This document shows positions 8,322-14,831 of a stretch of 20,560 nt of DNA, piece by piece. The translations under genes and the position numbers were made by a program. Under the pieces are notes generated by a model that was not told the origin of the DNA, searched no databases, and was given only the letters and a program-made list of their open reading frames with translations. Source of the stretch: a virus; the IMG/VR virus record IMGVR_UViG_3300042291_000316, positions 1 to 20,560 of that record. One strand, 5' to 3'. Every line of letters begins with the position of its first letter. Positions within the stretch are counted from its first letter, which is position 1.

Positions 8322-8400
8322 TGTGTTTAATTGTGTAGTCAAATAATGCTGCCATTACAAAACCTGTTGCAATTAGCAGAAGGCATATAGTGTAAATCAT
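8275..8400 (-). CDS. Very small membrane protein, 41 residues
   Basis: The frame reads MIYTICLLLIATGFVMAALF, then a charged tail DYTIKHNDPKHKRLHRQILR. It is a single hydrophobic span with a strongly basic C-terminus, typical of a small inner-membrane protein. Its ATG overlaps the stop of the 28-residue frame (AAAATGA). Its end runs 47 bases into the next gene. Small phage membrane proteins can be holin-like, superinfection-exclusion or regulatory factors; none of these is shown here. Confidence 0.5.
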   Translation of the reverse strand: MIYTICLLLIATGFVMAALFDYTIKHNDPKHKRLHRQILRK

Positions 8401-8483
8401 TTTGAGTAGATGTCTTGAAGTTGACCAATAAGGTAACAAGCTACTAAAAATACGGCTAATAATTGTGCGGTTTCTTTTTTCAT
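8397..8483 (-). CDS. Very small membrane protein, 28 residues
   Basis: The ATG at 8483 begins MKKETAQLLAVFLVACYLIG and ends QLQDIYSK. It has a charged N-terminus, then one hydrophobic span with a Cys, then a polar tail. It begins directly after the stop of the 77-residue gene and overlaps the next small frame by ATGA. A signal-anchor or lipoprotein-like use of the Cys is conceivable, but the lipobox is not convincing. Function unknown. Confidence 0.48.
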   Translation of the reverse strand: MKKETAQLLAVFLVACYLIGQLQDIYSK

Positions 8484-8484
8484 T

Positions 8485-8718
8485 TTATTTCTTTTTATTT
8501 TGTAATACACTACTGTTTTTTTCTAATAAATTACTAAAAACAACTATACAAAATTGTGGGAAAGATATACCTTGCTCTTTTATTTTTTGTTCATTATAAT
8601 CATCTATTAATAATTTATCATATTCTCCGCAAAAATTATATAGCGTTTCAAAATTATCTCCAGCTTTTTCTATAGCTGAAAAGTAAATAAATTCTAATGG
8701 TTTTTTTTCTTTTTTCAT
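8485..8718 (-). CDS. Hypothetical acidic/helical protein
   Basis: A 77-residue protein starting MKKEKKPLEFIYFSAIEKAG and ending in KNKKK. The ATG at 8718 has the leader AAAAAAACACAA. It contains a run of helical segments with two Cys (YNFCGEYDK, PQFCIVVFSNLL) and no recognisable domain. It lies in the small-gene cluster driven by the promoter at 9137-9170. Its base composition is even more AT-rich than its neighbours. Function unknown. Confidence 0.58.
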   Translation of the reverse strand: MKKEKKPLEFIYFSAIEKAGDNFETLYNFCGEYDKLLIDDYNEQKIKEQGISFPQFCIVVFSNLLEKNSSVLQNKKK

Positions 8719-8773
8719 TTGTGTTTTTTTGTGTGGTTAAATTGTGCGTTAGTCAGTCGCACCCCTGAGTATT

Positions 8774-9106
8774 TTAATTATGGATATAATGTCTATCGTA
8801 TTCACCAATTTTAATATTTACGTAAAAATCTGGCTGCCATCCGTAATCACCTGTTTCTCTATAAGATACCTCTTCGTTTGCAATTTTATCTATGATAGTT
8901 AAAACATTTCTTTTTACAGGTTCGGTACTTTCATTTATATAATAGTGATTAACGCTTTCATATGTTTCCGTTAATTTAGCAGGTCCAGATAGAATAACAA
9001 TTGTCACTCCATTATAATGTCTTTTAGTTACAGAAAACTTGTAAGCAGGTAAAACGTTCTTTAATTCGTTTCTGATTTCTTTTACTCTTTGTGTAGTAGT
9101 TTTCAT
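8774..9106 (-). CDS. Small protein, possibly LPD29-like
   Basis: A 110-residue protein from the ATG at 9106. This start is chosen because it has the leader AACACAACACAA and lies about 25 bp after a strong promoter; an upstream in-frame start at 9169 would lie within the promoter itself. The N-terminus (TTQRVKEIRNELKNVLPAYK then FSVTKRHYNGVTIVI) recalls the LPD29 domain, a small alpha/beta unit found in mobile elements, which has a similar R-x-x-L-K...KFSV pattern. The C-terminus has GWQPDFYVNIKIGEYDRHYI. It is the first gene of its transcript. The domain name is a weak match and its role would be unknown even if correct. Confidence 0.65.
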   Translation of the reverse strand: MKTTTQRVKEIRNELKNVLPAYKFSVTKRHYNGVTIVILSGPAKLTETYESVNHYYINESTEPVKRNVLTIIDKIANEEVSYRETGDYGWQPDFYVNIKIGEYDRHYIHN

Positions 9107-9136
9107 TTGTGTTGTGTTTTTGATTAATTGATATAT

Positions 9137-9170
9137 CAAATATACAACTTCTTCACATTCCACAATCAAA
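9137..9170 (-). promoter_or_regulatory. Bacteroidota-type promoter (TTTG-N22-TATATTTG)
   Basis: On the minus strand TTTG (9170-9167), 22 bases, then TATATTTG (9144-9137) match the Bacteroidota -33 and -7 (TAnnTTTG) elements at the expected 26-bp offset. It lies in the gap after the terminase stop and its start point would be near 9130, giving a short leader before the ATG at 9106. Confidence 0.72.
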
Positions 9171-9211
9171 TATGTAAACTTTTTTTAAAAAAAAATGTAA
9201 TATTTTTATTT

Positions 9212-9230
9212 CTTATTGGAAATCAATAAG
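9212..9230 (-). terminator. Hairpin directly after the large terminase gene
   Basis: On the minus strand CTTATTG, loop ATTTC, CAATAAG form a perfect 7-bp stem starting at the base after the terminase stop codon. An AT-rich tract with a long T run (near 9195-9186) follows after about 15 bases. The stem is AT-rich, so termination would be weak; it may instead protect the 3' end of the upstream message. Confidence 0.4.
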
Positions 9231-10379
9231 TTATAGAAAAGCATATCTTCCTGACATTGGGTTGTCCAGGATATTAAGTGACGCATATCTTAGGGCATCT
9301 ATTGCGTGGTTCAAGAAATCTACAGGTTCATTGTCAAGTTTCCCATCTTTATTCTGTTTCCATTTATAGCCATTAAGTTCCTTCTTTAAATTACTTGACC
9401 TTTGCGTTACGTTTAGTTTATACCTCTTTAAAGTATTAATAGATTGCCTAATGCTATCCGGTCCTTTCTTAGCACCCTCTATTTGCCACCCATAAGCCCC
9501 TAATTCAGCGATTGATTTAGGTTCGGCACTATCTGCTATAATACGCCCATTAACGCCTAATTCACGCATTAAATCGCTAATGCGGATATTAAGCAATCCC
9601 CTATCGTAAATAAGCTCGTCTATAACTAACTCTCCAGATTGTGAATAAAGGGCAACTAAAGCCGTAGGGTCATTACTAAAGCCAAAATCCAATCCATACC
9701 CTATTAGTTTTGCATCTGGGCTTACCCCTGAAATTATATTGTAATCTCTAAATATTACCCCTTCAAGTTTACCTGTAAGACCACGAGCATATACCTTGTA
9801 AAGTTCCGGGTCTTCTATTGCCTCAATTTTATCGTGTATCTTTTGGTCTAAGAAAGTATTATGCCTATGGTCGCTGATTATGAGCGTAACGTTTGGCTTT
9901 CCTATTAAGTCAGTATGTACCCAGAACTCATTGTTTGGGTTATAATCAATATAACTTTTCTTTTTTGTACGGATATAAAGTTCATCCCAAATAATCTTAT
10001 CTACGCCATTTGCCTCATTTAAAAATAAGTAATCCCTTTTACCTTGCTTTGCATCCTGGGCATCATCATAACTTTTAAACTCTATAATAGAGCCATTCAC
10101 GAATGTAAACACCCTATCCGATTTGTTATACTCTAAAATGTAATTAGATAATCCTTCTGTATTTTCTACTATGTTATGCGCATCTCTTATCGGTCCTACC
10201 TTTAAGTTAGGTATATCCTGACCTGCAACAGTTATAATTGCCCTGTCATTTTCTATTGCGTGTAAGAATAGATTTTGCAGTATAGAATAGGTTTTACCGC
10301 TACTTGTACCGCCTTGATTAATTATAATATCGGTATCTGCATTCCGGTTACTTAAAAATACATCGGTTGTTTTAAACAT
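9231..10379 (-). CDS. terL: Large terminase subunit
   Basis: A 382-residue terminase of the PBSX/phage terminase large subunit type, the motor that pumps DNA into the prohead and cuts it. The Walker A motif GGTSSGKT is at residues 23-30, and a Walker B-like strand YLFLNEANG lies near residues 115-123 with the catalytic Glu. The nuclease half has GYGLDFGFSNDPTAL near residue 227 (first metal Asp), IIADSAEPKS near 280 (second) and DFLNHAIDALRYA near 355 (third). All key acidic residues are present, so the protein looks intact, although short for the family. The start overlaps the small terminase stop by eight bases. No portal gene follows, which is unusual. Confidence 0.93.
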   Translation of the reverse strand: MFKTTDVFLSNRNADTDIIINQGGTSSGKTYSILQNLFLHAIENDRAIITVAGQDIPNLKVGPIRDAHNIVENTEGLSNYILEYNKSDRVFTFVNGSIIEFKSYDDAQDAKQGKRDYLFLNEANGVDKIIWDELYIRTKKKSYIDYNPNNEFWVHTDLIGKPNVTLIISDHRHNTFLDQKIHDKIEAIEDPELYKVYARGLTGKLEGVIFRDYNIISGVSPDAKLIGYGLDFGFSNDPTALVALYSQSGELVIDELIYDRGLLNIRISDLMRELGVNGRIIADSAEPKSIAELGAYGWQIEGAKKGPDSIRQSINTLKRYKLNVTQRSSNLKKELNGYKWKQNKDGKLDNEPVDFLNHAIDALRYASLNILDNPMSGRYAFL

Positions 10380-10764
10380 CGGTTTCTCTATTGGCTAAAG
10401 GCACTCCGCTTGTAATAACCTCTACTTGTATCTTGCCTGTTAGTTCTGTTTTATTTGTGGTGTCAACTGTTTCTTTAGGCTTACCATAAACACGGGTAAG
10501 CAAAGTTTCTAAACTATAAAGGCTACCCTTCTCTAAGCTCTTACGCATAGCAGCAGCTATTGTTTTTTCTAATACAGTTGCCCTTGGGTTATCCCATACT
10601 GACTTTAGTTCCTCTAAGTCCATTGACATCATCGCCTGTATTGTATCGTTTATCTCGGATACTTTGTAACCTTGCTCTTTAAGTAGGCTGACATACTTTC
10701 TCGGTCTTCCGTTTGGGTTACCAGATTGTCCTGGTTTATATGGTATTAAGTGTTCTTTGCTCAT
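10372..10764 (-). CDS. terS: Small terminase-like protein (DUF5681 type)
   Basis: A 130-residue protein with the N-terminal signature PYKPGQSGNPNGRPRKY (residues 8-24), typical of DUF5681 proteins that sit directly before large terminases. It is therefore taken as the small, DNA-recognising terminase subunit. The middle is helical and suited to oligomerisation (ATVLEKTIAAAMRKSLEKGS), and the C-terminus is a polar beta segment (TGKIQVEVITSGVPL). It overlaps the terL start by eight bases. The family assignment is good; the packaging role is inferred from its neighbour. Confidence 0.8.
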   Translation of the reverse strand: MSKEHLIPYKPGQSGNPNGRPRKYVSLLKEQGYKVSEINDTIQAMMSMDLEELKSVWDNPRATVLEKTIAAAMRKSLEKGSLYSLETLLTRVYGKPKETVDTTNKTELTGKIQVEVITSGVPLANRETDV

Positions 10765-10780
10765 TCTGTTATTATTCTGT

Positions 10781-11515
10781 TTATATCCCCTTTAAAGGTA
10801 TTTTTAATATAGGGTTAAAGTCATAACTTCTTTTGCTTTTTTTATCCTGACTTATTATGTTTGAACCCCATTTTTTTTGCAACAATTCAAATTGTTCTTT
10901 TTCTTTTTGCAGGTTTCTATATGTAGCACACCCGCCAGATTGTTCAGCTTGTTTTACATCATAAAAGGCATAGTTAACTCTAAGGCAACCCCGATTAGCT
11001 TTTATGTGCTGAAGGGTAATATCGTAATCTTCTTTTAAAGGCAAATCTTCGTCGTATCTTATATTATTTTGCAAATGTGCCTGGAAAGGACCGCCAATGT
11101 ATTGTAAAGTACCAAATGGAGTATGTTCTCTATATGCCCCCTTGTCTGGTATGCAATTTAATCCCCAAAACTTAAATCCCCAATCGTTACATAATATAGT
11201 CATTGACTCGCAAAACTCCATTAATTCTTCTGGATTAAACTTAACCTTGCTCTGTTCTTCCCATCTATAAATTCCTTTGCAATCATCATCCAATAAGATA
11301 ACGCAATCTGCATCGAATAGATTGTCTAAAATATAATTCCTAATTCTACATAGGTTGCCCTGTGCACTATCTGGCACAATAAGTATATCGTTACCATTCC
11401 TTATATATTCTTCTGCTTCGCTTTCCCTTACTATTAATTTAACAAATGGGTAGTTGATTTGGGTGATGCTTTTCTGAGGTCTTTTATAAGACGGAGCATA
11501 AAATTTAACCTTCAT
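10781..11515 (-). CDS. Glycosyltransferase of TET-associated (TAGT) type
   Basis: A 244-residue GT-A fold-like enzyme. It begins KVKFYAPSYKRPQKSITQ (residues 2-19), has a GNLCRIRNYIL segment near residue 53, and carries the metal-binding acidic cluster DDD at residues 76-78 inside ILLDDDCKGIYRWE. A later FGTLQYIGGPFQAHL and LKEDYDITLQH (about residues 160-170) supply the usual second acidic motif. This combination matches my memory of the TET-associated glycosyltransferases found in phages and proposed to glycosylate modified DNA bases. No TET/JBP oxygenase is in the window. It lies between a ParB-like protein and the terminases, overlapping the former by 11 bases. A role in glycan synthesis on proteins or lipids is the alternative. 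Confidence 0.72.
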   Translation of the reverse strand: MKVKFYAPSYKRPQKSITQINYPFVKLIVRESEAEEYIRNGNDILIVPDSAQGNLCRIRNYILDNLFDADCVILLDDDCKGIYRWEEQSKVKFNPEELMEFCESMTILCNDWGFKFWGLNCIPDKGAYREHTPFGTLQYIGGPFQAHLQNNIRYDEDLPLKEDYDITLQHIKANRGCLRVNYAFYDVKQAEQSGGCATYRNLQKEKEQFELLQKKWGSNIISQDKKSKRSYDFNPILKIPLKGI

Positions 11516-12107
11516 TTCCGCTTTCTTTAATTTTTAAAATAGCATCTACGCCATCAATTACCCTGCCCACTCCCTTGCTCCAGGTTTTGCCATTCTGTCT
11601 TAGGCTATATGTACTCTCTAATTGAAAAATACTTTGTACCTGTAACCAATCAATATCAGTACTAAATTTTAAAACTATATAATTGCTTTGTTGGTCTAAT
11701 TCATTGCTTATTTTTACTTCTCCTTCTATCTTATCGGCATCGCTTATACCTGGAATGTCTAAACCCCAATTTTCTAAATCTTTTGCATCCCAATTATTAG
11801 CAAGGTCATCCCAATCCCATTCTCCATATCCTATGTTATCTTTTACTATAAACTCCTTTTCTTGTTCTTCGGTTAATTCACTTGCCTTAATAATTGGTAT
11901 CTCTTTAAGTCCAGCTTCCTTACAAGCCTTTAGTCGCATATTGCCACCAAGCACAACCATATCGTCATTAACAACAATAGGTCTAAGGTTTAGCATTTGT
12001 GGGAACTCGTTAATTGATTTTACTAACTTAGCAAACTTATCGTCCTTAATTATTCTTGGGTTGTTAGGGTTTGCTTTTACTGAGTTGATTGGTACGTTTT
12101 GTATCAT
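11505..12107 (-). CDS. ParB/sulfiredoxin-fold nuclease-like protein
   Basis: A 200-residue protein with an N-terminal ParB-like domain: VKANPNNPRIIKDDKFAKLV (residues 10-29), a LRPIVVNDDMVVLGGNMRLK strand-turn (about residues 42-61) with the GGNMR signature, and EIPIIKASELTEEQEKEF next. In phages this domain is often joined or adjacent to a DNA methyltransferase. Here the C-terminal half has no methyltransferase motif (no DPPY or FxGxG) and instead has a small alpha/beta region ending in KTWSKGVGRVIDGVDAILKI. It starts four bases inside the upstream gene (ATGA). A role in DNA handling or modification before packaging is inferred from neighbours. Confidence 0.8.
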   Translation of the reverse strand: MIQNVPINSVKANPNNPRIIKDDKFAKLVKSINEFPQMLNLRPIVVNDDMVVLGGNMRLKACKEAGLKEIPIIKASELTEEQEKEFIVKDNIGYGEWDWDDLANNWDAKDLENWGLDIPGISDADKIEGEVKISNELDQQSNYIVLKFSTDIDWLQVQSIFQLESTYSLRQNGKTWSKGVGRVIDGVDAILKIKESGNEG

Positions 12108-12325
12108 AGTATTCCGTTTATTATATCGTTAGCTTCGTCTAAAGCATCTTCTTGGTCAAGGTAAGTATCTACGTCTTTTATGTGCTTATTAATTAAAGTT
12201 TCTGCCATAGCATAGGTGTAGTGTCCGATTGTAGTCATATCGTCGCCTTGCGTTCCCGTTTTACATACTGCTACAAAGTAAGCCTTATGTGTAATCAATA
12301 ACCAAAGTGCGTTTAGTTTTCTCAT
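12104..12325 (-). CDS. Hypothetical small protein
   Basis: A 73-residue protein starting MRKLNALWLLITHKAYFVAV, with an amphipathic to hydrophobic first 20 residues, then a segment with HYTYAMAETLINKHIKD and an acidic end (DTYLDQEDALDEANDIINGI). I recall similar proteins in Bacteroidota phages with the same start and no function. It overlaps the tiny basic gene upstream and the ParB-like gene downstream by four bases each, so it is a coupled member of the packaging-side operon. Confidence 0.6.
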   Translation of the reverse strand: MRKLNALWLLITHKAYFVAVCKTGTQGDDMTTIGHYTYAMAETLINKHIKDVDTYLDQEDALDEANDIINGIL

Positions 12326-12444
12326 CTGCCTTGACCTCTATATGCTTTTTCTCTGGGTGTATGCTTGTTAAAGGACTTCTTTGCAGAGCCTCGCTTTCTT
12401 TTCCCAAAGCTAATTTTATTCTTGTTCTCGCTACCTTTTGCCAT
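12322..12444 (-). CDS. Conserved-looking 40-residue basic protein
   Basis: A short frame that reads MAKGSENKNKISFGKRKRGS followed by AKKSFNKHTPREKAYRGQGR. It has 16 Lys/Arg in 40 residues, and its ending resembles small basic proteins I remember from other Bacteroidota phages. The ATG at 12444 lies inside the end of the HNH gene and its TGA overlaps the next ATG (ATGA), so it exactly bridges what would otherwise be a 105-bp gap. The composition suggests nucleic-acid binding or a ribosomal-protein-like tail; the function is unknown. Confidence 0.68.
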   Translation of the reverse strand: MAKGSENKNKISFGKRKRGSAKKSFNKHTPREKAYRGQGR

Positions 12445-12703
12445 TTGGTATGTTTTTTAAATGTATCTCAAATATTTCCTCAGCAGTCCACCTGTTCTTA
12501 AAATCATAATCGTAATGGCACTCTCTACACATAGCACATAAATTAGTTATATGGTCTTGCAGTTGTTTTCTTTTACTGCCAAATTTAGACCTTGCAACTA
12601 TGTGCGCTATATCTACAGCAACCTTGCCACACACTTCACAAAGAATGGTATCTGATGAATCAAACCCCATTCCTTGTAAATAGTTTAAAGTGTGTTTCTG
12701 CAT
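12431..12703 (-). CDS. HNH endonuclease
   Basis: A 90-residue HNH nuclease with the zinc-holding pairs C22-x-x-C25 and C59-x-x-C62, and the HNH residues in DIAHI (H34), N54 of ITNLC and H63 of ECHY. All expected ligands are present. Small HNH proteins of this length often sit a few genes before the terminases and take part in DNA cutting during packaging. The position here, 1.7 kb before the small terminase, fits that. A selfish homing function is less likely because the gene overlaps the next one and sits in an unbroken operon. Confidence 0.85.
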   Translation of the reverse strand: MQKHTLNYLQGMGFDSSDTILCEVCGKVAVDIAHIVARSKFGSKRKQLQDHITNLCAMCRECHYDYDFKNRWTAEEIFEIHLKNIPNGKR

Positions 12704-12757
12704 AGTTTCCCCATTAAATTTTCCGTTGATTAATAATTAAAAATTTAACTATGCAAA

Positions 12758-13180
12758 TTATTTTCCGTCTATTTCTTTTAGTTTATTAATCGCCCATTCA
12801 ACACCAGAAGTCCCACCCCAAGCGTCCCACATTAACCCACCGCAACCTTCGCTATAAGGTACATCTTTATGTTGTTGATGTCTTTTAAAGGAAGCCATAC
12901 GAGCAATCGTATCTCTGCTTATTGGTTCTTTGTTTGCTAACTGTCTTGCTCTTGCTTTACCTGTTGCTTCTCCGCACGAACCCCAACCATTTTTCTCTGC
13001 CCATTCTATTGCCCTCTTTGCGTTATTAGTTGCTGACTCAGGATAATCAGTATAGCTTTCGGCAAACTTACCACCTGCAAGGATAGCTTTCCAAACTTGG
13101 TTAGCTTTCTCTTCGGTATCGTAAACGCAACCGCCTGAGCCTATTCTATATTTCCCGTTTGAGCATTTTATTACTGGCAT
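12758..13180 (-). CDS. Free-standing phage head-associated-type domain protein
   Basis: A 140-residue protein with two recognisable parts. Residues 1-37 read like a small Cys-containing beta unit (IKCSNGKYRIGSGGCVYDT). Residues 45-135 form a helical domain with RARQLANKEPISRDTIARMA, FKRHQQHKDVPYSEG and GGLMWDAWGGTSGVEWA. I associate the second domain with large phage head proteins (portal, capsid or protease fusions) in Bacteroidota phages; here it is on its own and not in the head module. It follows the glycosyltransferase by a 10-base overlap. Function unknown; the clustered conserved Trp and Gly suggest a fixed fold. Confidence 0.62.
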   Translation of the reverse strand: MPVIKCSNGKYRIGSGGCVYDTEEKANQVWKAILAGGKFAESYTDYPESATNNAKRAIEWAEKNGWGSCGEATGKARARQLANKEPISRDTIARMASFKRHQQHKDVPYSEGCGGLMWDAWGGTSGVEWAINKLKEIDGK

Positions 13181-14166
13181 AGTTTACTATAAATATACTT
13201 TCGGTCTAAATTTATCTCGTCAAAGTTATACTTCTTTTTGCAAAACTCAAACAACTTCTGTCCGCTTTCCTTTCGCATATCCGCGTCGCTTACTAAATCT
13301 CTTATATGTTTATACCAATCCTTTTGGCTTTTAACGTAATGTAAAGGCATATCTAAGTAAGGATTGACCATACTAACAATAGCAGGGTTCTTTTTAGCAG
13401 CCGTTTCTAATACCTTTAAATTTGACTTCATAGCATTAAACTTGTTATCTACCAATGGAATAACTGAAATGTCTGAGTCCGTATAAGCACCCATATATTC
13501 CGTAACTTTTGCATAGTTATAAATCGTAGGGTTTAGCTTTAGTCCGCAAGTGAAGGCATCAATCATTTTATCCCATATAGGTTTTTCCCCGTCATTGTAA
13601 CCTGCTATAACAGTTCTAATATTCATACCTTGTAGCCTTTTGAAAGGCTGCCTAAGTATTTCTAAATCTCTTTCGTGCGTTCCACTACCGCTCCAAAATA
13701 ATCTAACCTTGTAATCTTCGGTCTTGTTATCCTGGAACTGCTCTTGCCCATAAGGTAATGCGTTTGGTAAGATGTGAACGTTCTTATTGTATTGGTTTAT
13801 CTCTCCTGCTAACCTTTCGTGTGTGCAGGTGCAAAGGTCTGCAATCTCTAAGTAATCGGTAATCTGTTTACCTATGTTATTGTATTTGTATCGGTAATAT
13901 AAAAGATGTGTTTCGCTAAGTTCCCAGTAATCGTCATTGTCTACTACTAACTTGAAGCCATACTTTGTGCGCCAGGTGTCCATTTGCTTTGCATCTATTT
14001 CGTTTAGCATTCTATTCATTAAGACAATATCCCAACCTTGCTCTAATAACTCGTCATTCAATACATCGGTAATAAGTGCGTACTCTTTTTCTAAGTGTAC
14101 TATTGGCATCATTATCCTGTGAAGTCCTACACCTGAGTTGGCAGAAGTTATACAAAGTATTCGCAT
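13171..14166 (-). CDS. GT-B fold glycosyltransferase (GT4-like)
   Basis: A 331-residue protein with the two-domain layout of GT-B enzymes. The N-terminal Rossmann half begins MRILCITSANSGVGLHRIMM, and the linker ILPNALPYGQEQF near residue 134 matches the 'P-N-G' turn of GT4 proteins. The C-terminal half opens RLFWSGSGTHERDLEIL near 155, then holds DISVIPLVDNKFNAMKSN near 230 and LKVLETAAKKNPAIVS, the typical donor-binding Glu region. It probably transfers a sugar from a nucleotide donor in the cytoplasm. It overlaps the GT2 gene by 19 bases, so they likely act on one glycan. Target (host surface, virion or DNA) unknown. Confidence 0.78.
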   Translation of the reverse strand: MRILCITSANSGVGLHRIMMPIVHLEKEYALITDVLNDELLEQGWDIVLMNRMLNEIDAKQMDTWRTKYGFKLVVDNDDYWELSETHLLYYRYKYNNIGKQITDYLEIADLCTCTHERLAGEINQYNKNVHILPNALPYGQEQFQDNKTEDYKVRLFWSGSGTHERDLEILRQPFKRLQGMNIRTVIAGYNDGEKPIWDKMIDAFTCGLKLNPTIYNYAKVTEYMGAYTDSDISVIPLVDNKFNAMKSNLKVLETAAKKNPAIVSMVNPYLDMPLHYVKSQKDWYKHIRDLVSDADMRKESGQKLFEFCKKKYNFDEINLDRKYIYSKLCQ

Positions 14167-14831
14167 CTTACATTCTTTTGGTTGTGATATATGTCTTGGT
14201 ATTTTTCCCAGACGCTTTGCGCCCTTTGTAAGCTTTCGTCCTTCATTCGTCTATAATCAGTTCCGTTGCCGACATCGTGTCCTATATGCTCCGACCTCAT
14301 ATCCGGTAGGTAATAGTTAGTAAAGCCTGATATTGTTGCTCGTTCTCCGTAATCCCTGTCTTGCATTCCATAAGGGTCGTACTCAGTATTGTAACCCCCA
14401 ACTGCATCTATAAGTTCACGAGTAATAAAGTTATCGCCAAAAGGTGTATGTGTTTTATGAACTCCGTCTACTATTGGTGGCAAATCTTCTACACAATGTA
14501 TTCCTATTATGCCTGTCTTCTCTATTCGTTGTGCAAACAAAACAAACTTTGCTAACCAATCTTGTGGCAATAATATGTCGTTGGCTAATAAACATACGGC
14601 ATCATAGTCTTGGGTTAGCCTAAGTCCTGCGTTTACTCCGGCTGCTATTCCACGCTTTTCTTTAGATAAGTCATAACCGGCAAAAGGGTAGTTAAAGTTT
14701 TCGTGCGTGTCGCTTCCGTTATCTATTAAAAAACAATCAGCATTGTAACCAGAGTTAAAAAAGTTTTGGTTAATTACACGCTGCGTTAAATCGTGTCGGT
14801 TTTGTGTAAGTAATAAAATAGCTACTTTCAT
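14148..14831 (-). CDS. GT2-family glycosyltransferase
   Basis: A 227-residue GT-A fold enzyme: MKVAILLLTQNRHDLTQRVI at the start, CFLIDNGSD near residues 33-41 for the nucleotide, GIAAGVNAGL near 61-70, and VCLLANDILLP near 79-89 in the place of the DxD motif. The usual Asp-x-Asp is N-D here, so metal binding relies on one Asp. A later GGYNTEYDPYGMQDRDYGER (about 145-164) supplies the acidic catalytic site. It is short of the C-terminal membrane segments seen in processive members, so a single-sugar transfer is likely. It shares one base with the acyltransferase gene and overlaps the next glycosyltransferase. Confidence 0.82.
   Translation of the reverse strand: MKVAILLLTQNRHDLTQRVINQNFFNSGYNADCFLIDNGSDTHENFNYPFAGYDLSKEKRGIAAGVNAGLRLTQDYDAVCLLANDILLPQDWLAKFVLFAQRIEKTGIIGIHCVEDLPPIVDGVHKTHTPFGDNFITRELIDAVGGYNTEYDPYGMQDRDYGERATISGFTNYYLPDMRSEHIGHDVGNGTDYRRMKDESLQRAQSVWEKYQDIYHNQKNVRCEYFV

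Noticed and set aside
8774-9169. Longer version of the LPD29-like gene starting at 9169
   Set aside because: The extra 21 codons run through the strong promoter, while the ATG at 9106 has the typical leader.
11683-12132. Plus-strand open frame of 149 codons
   Set aside because: It is antisense to the ParB-like gene, which has clear family motifs; the plus-strand peptide is Ser/Leu-rich and has no leader.
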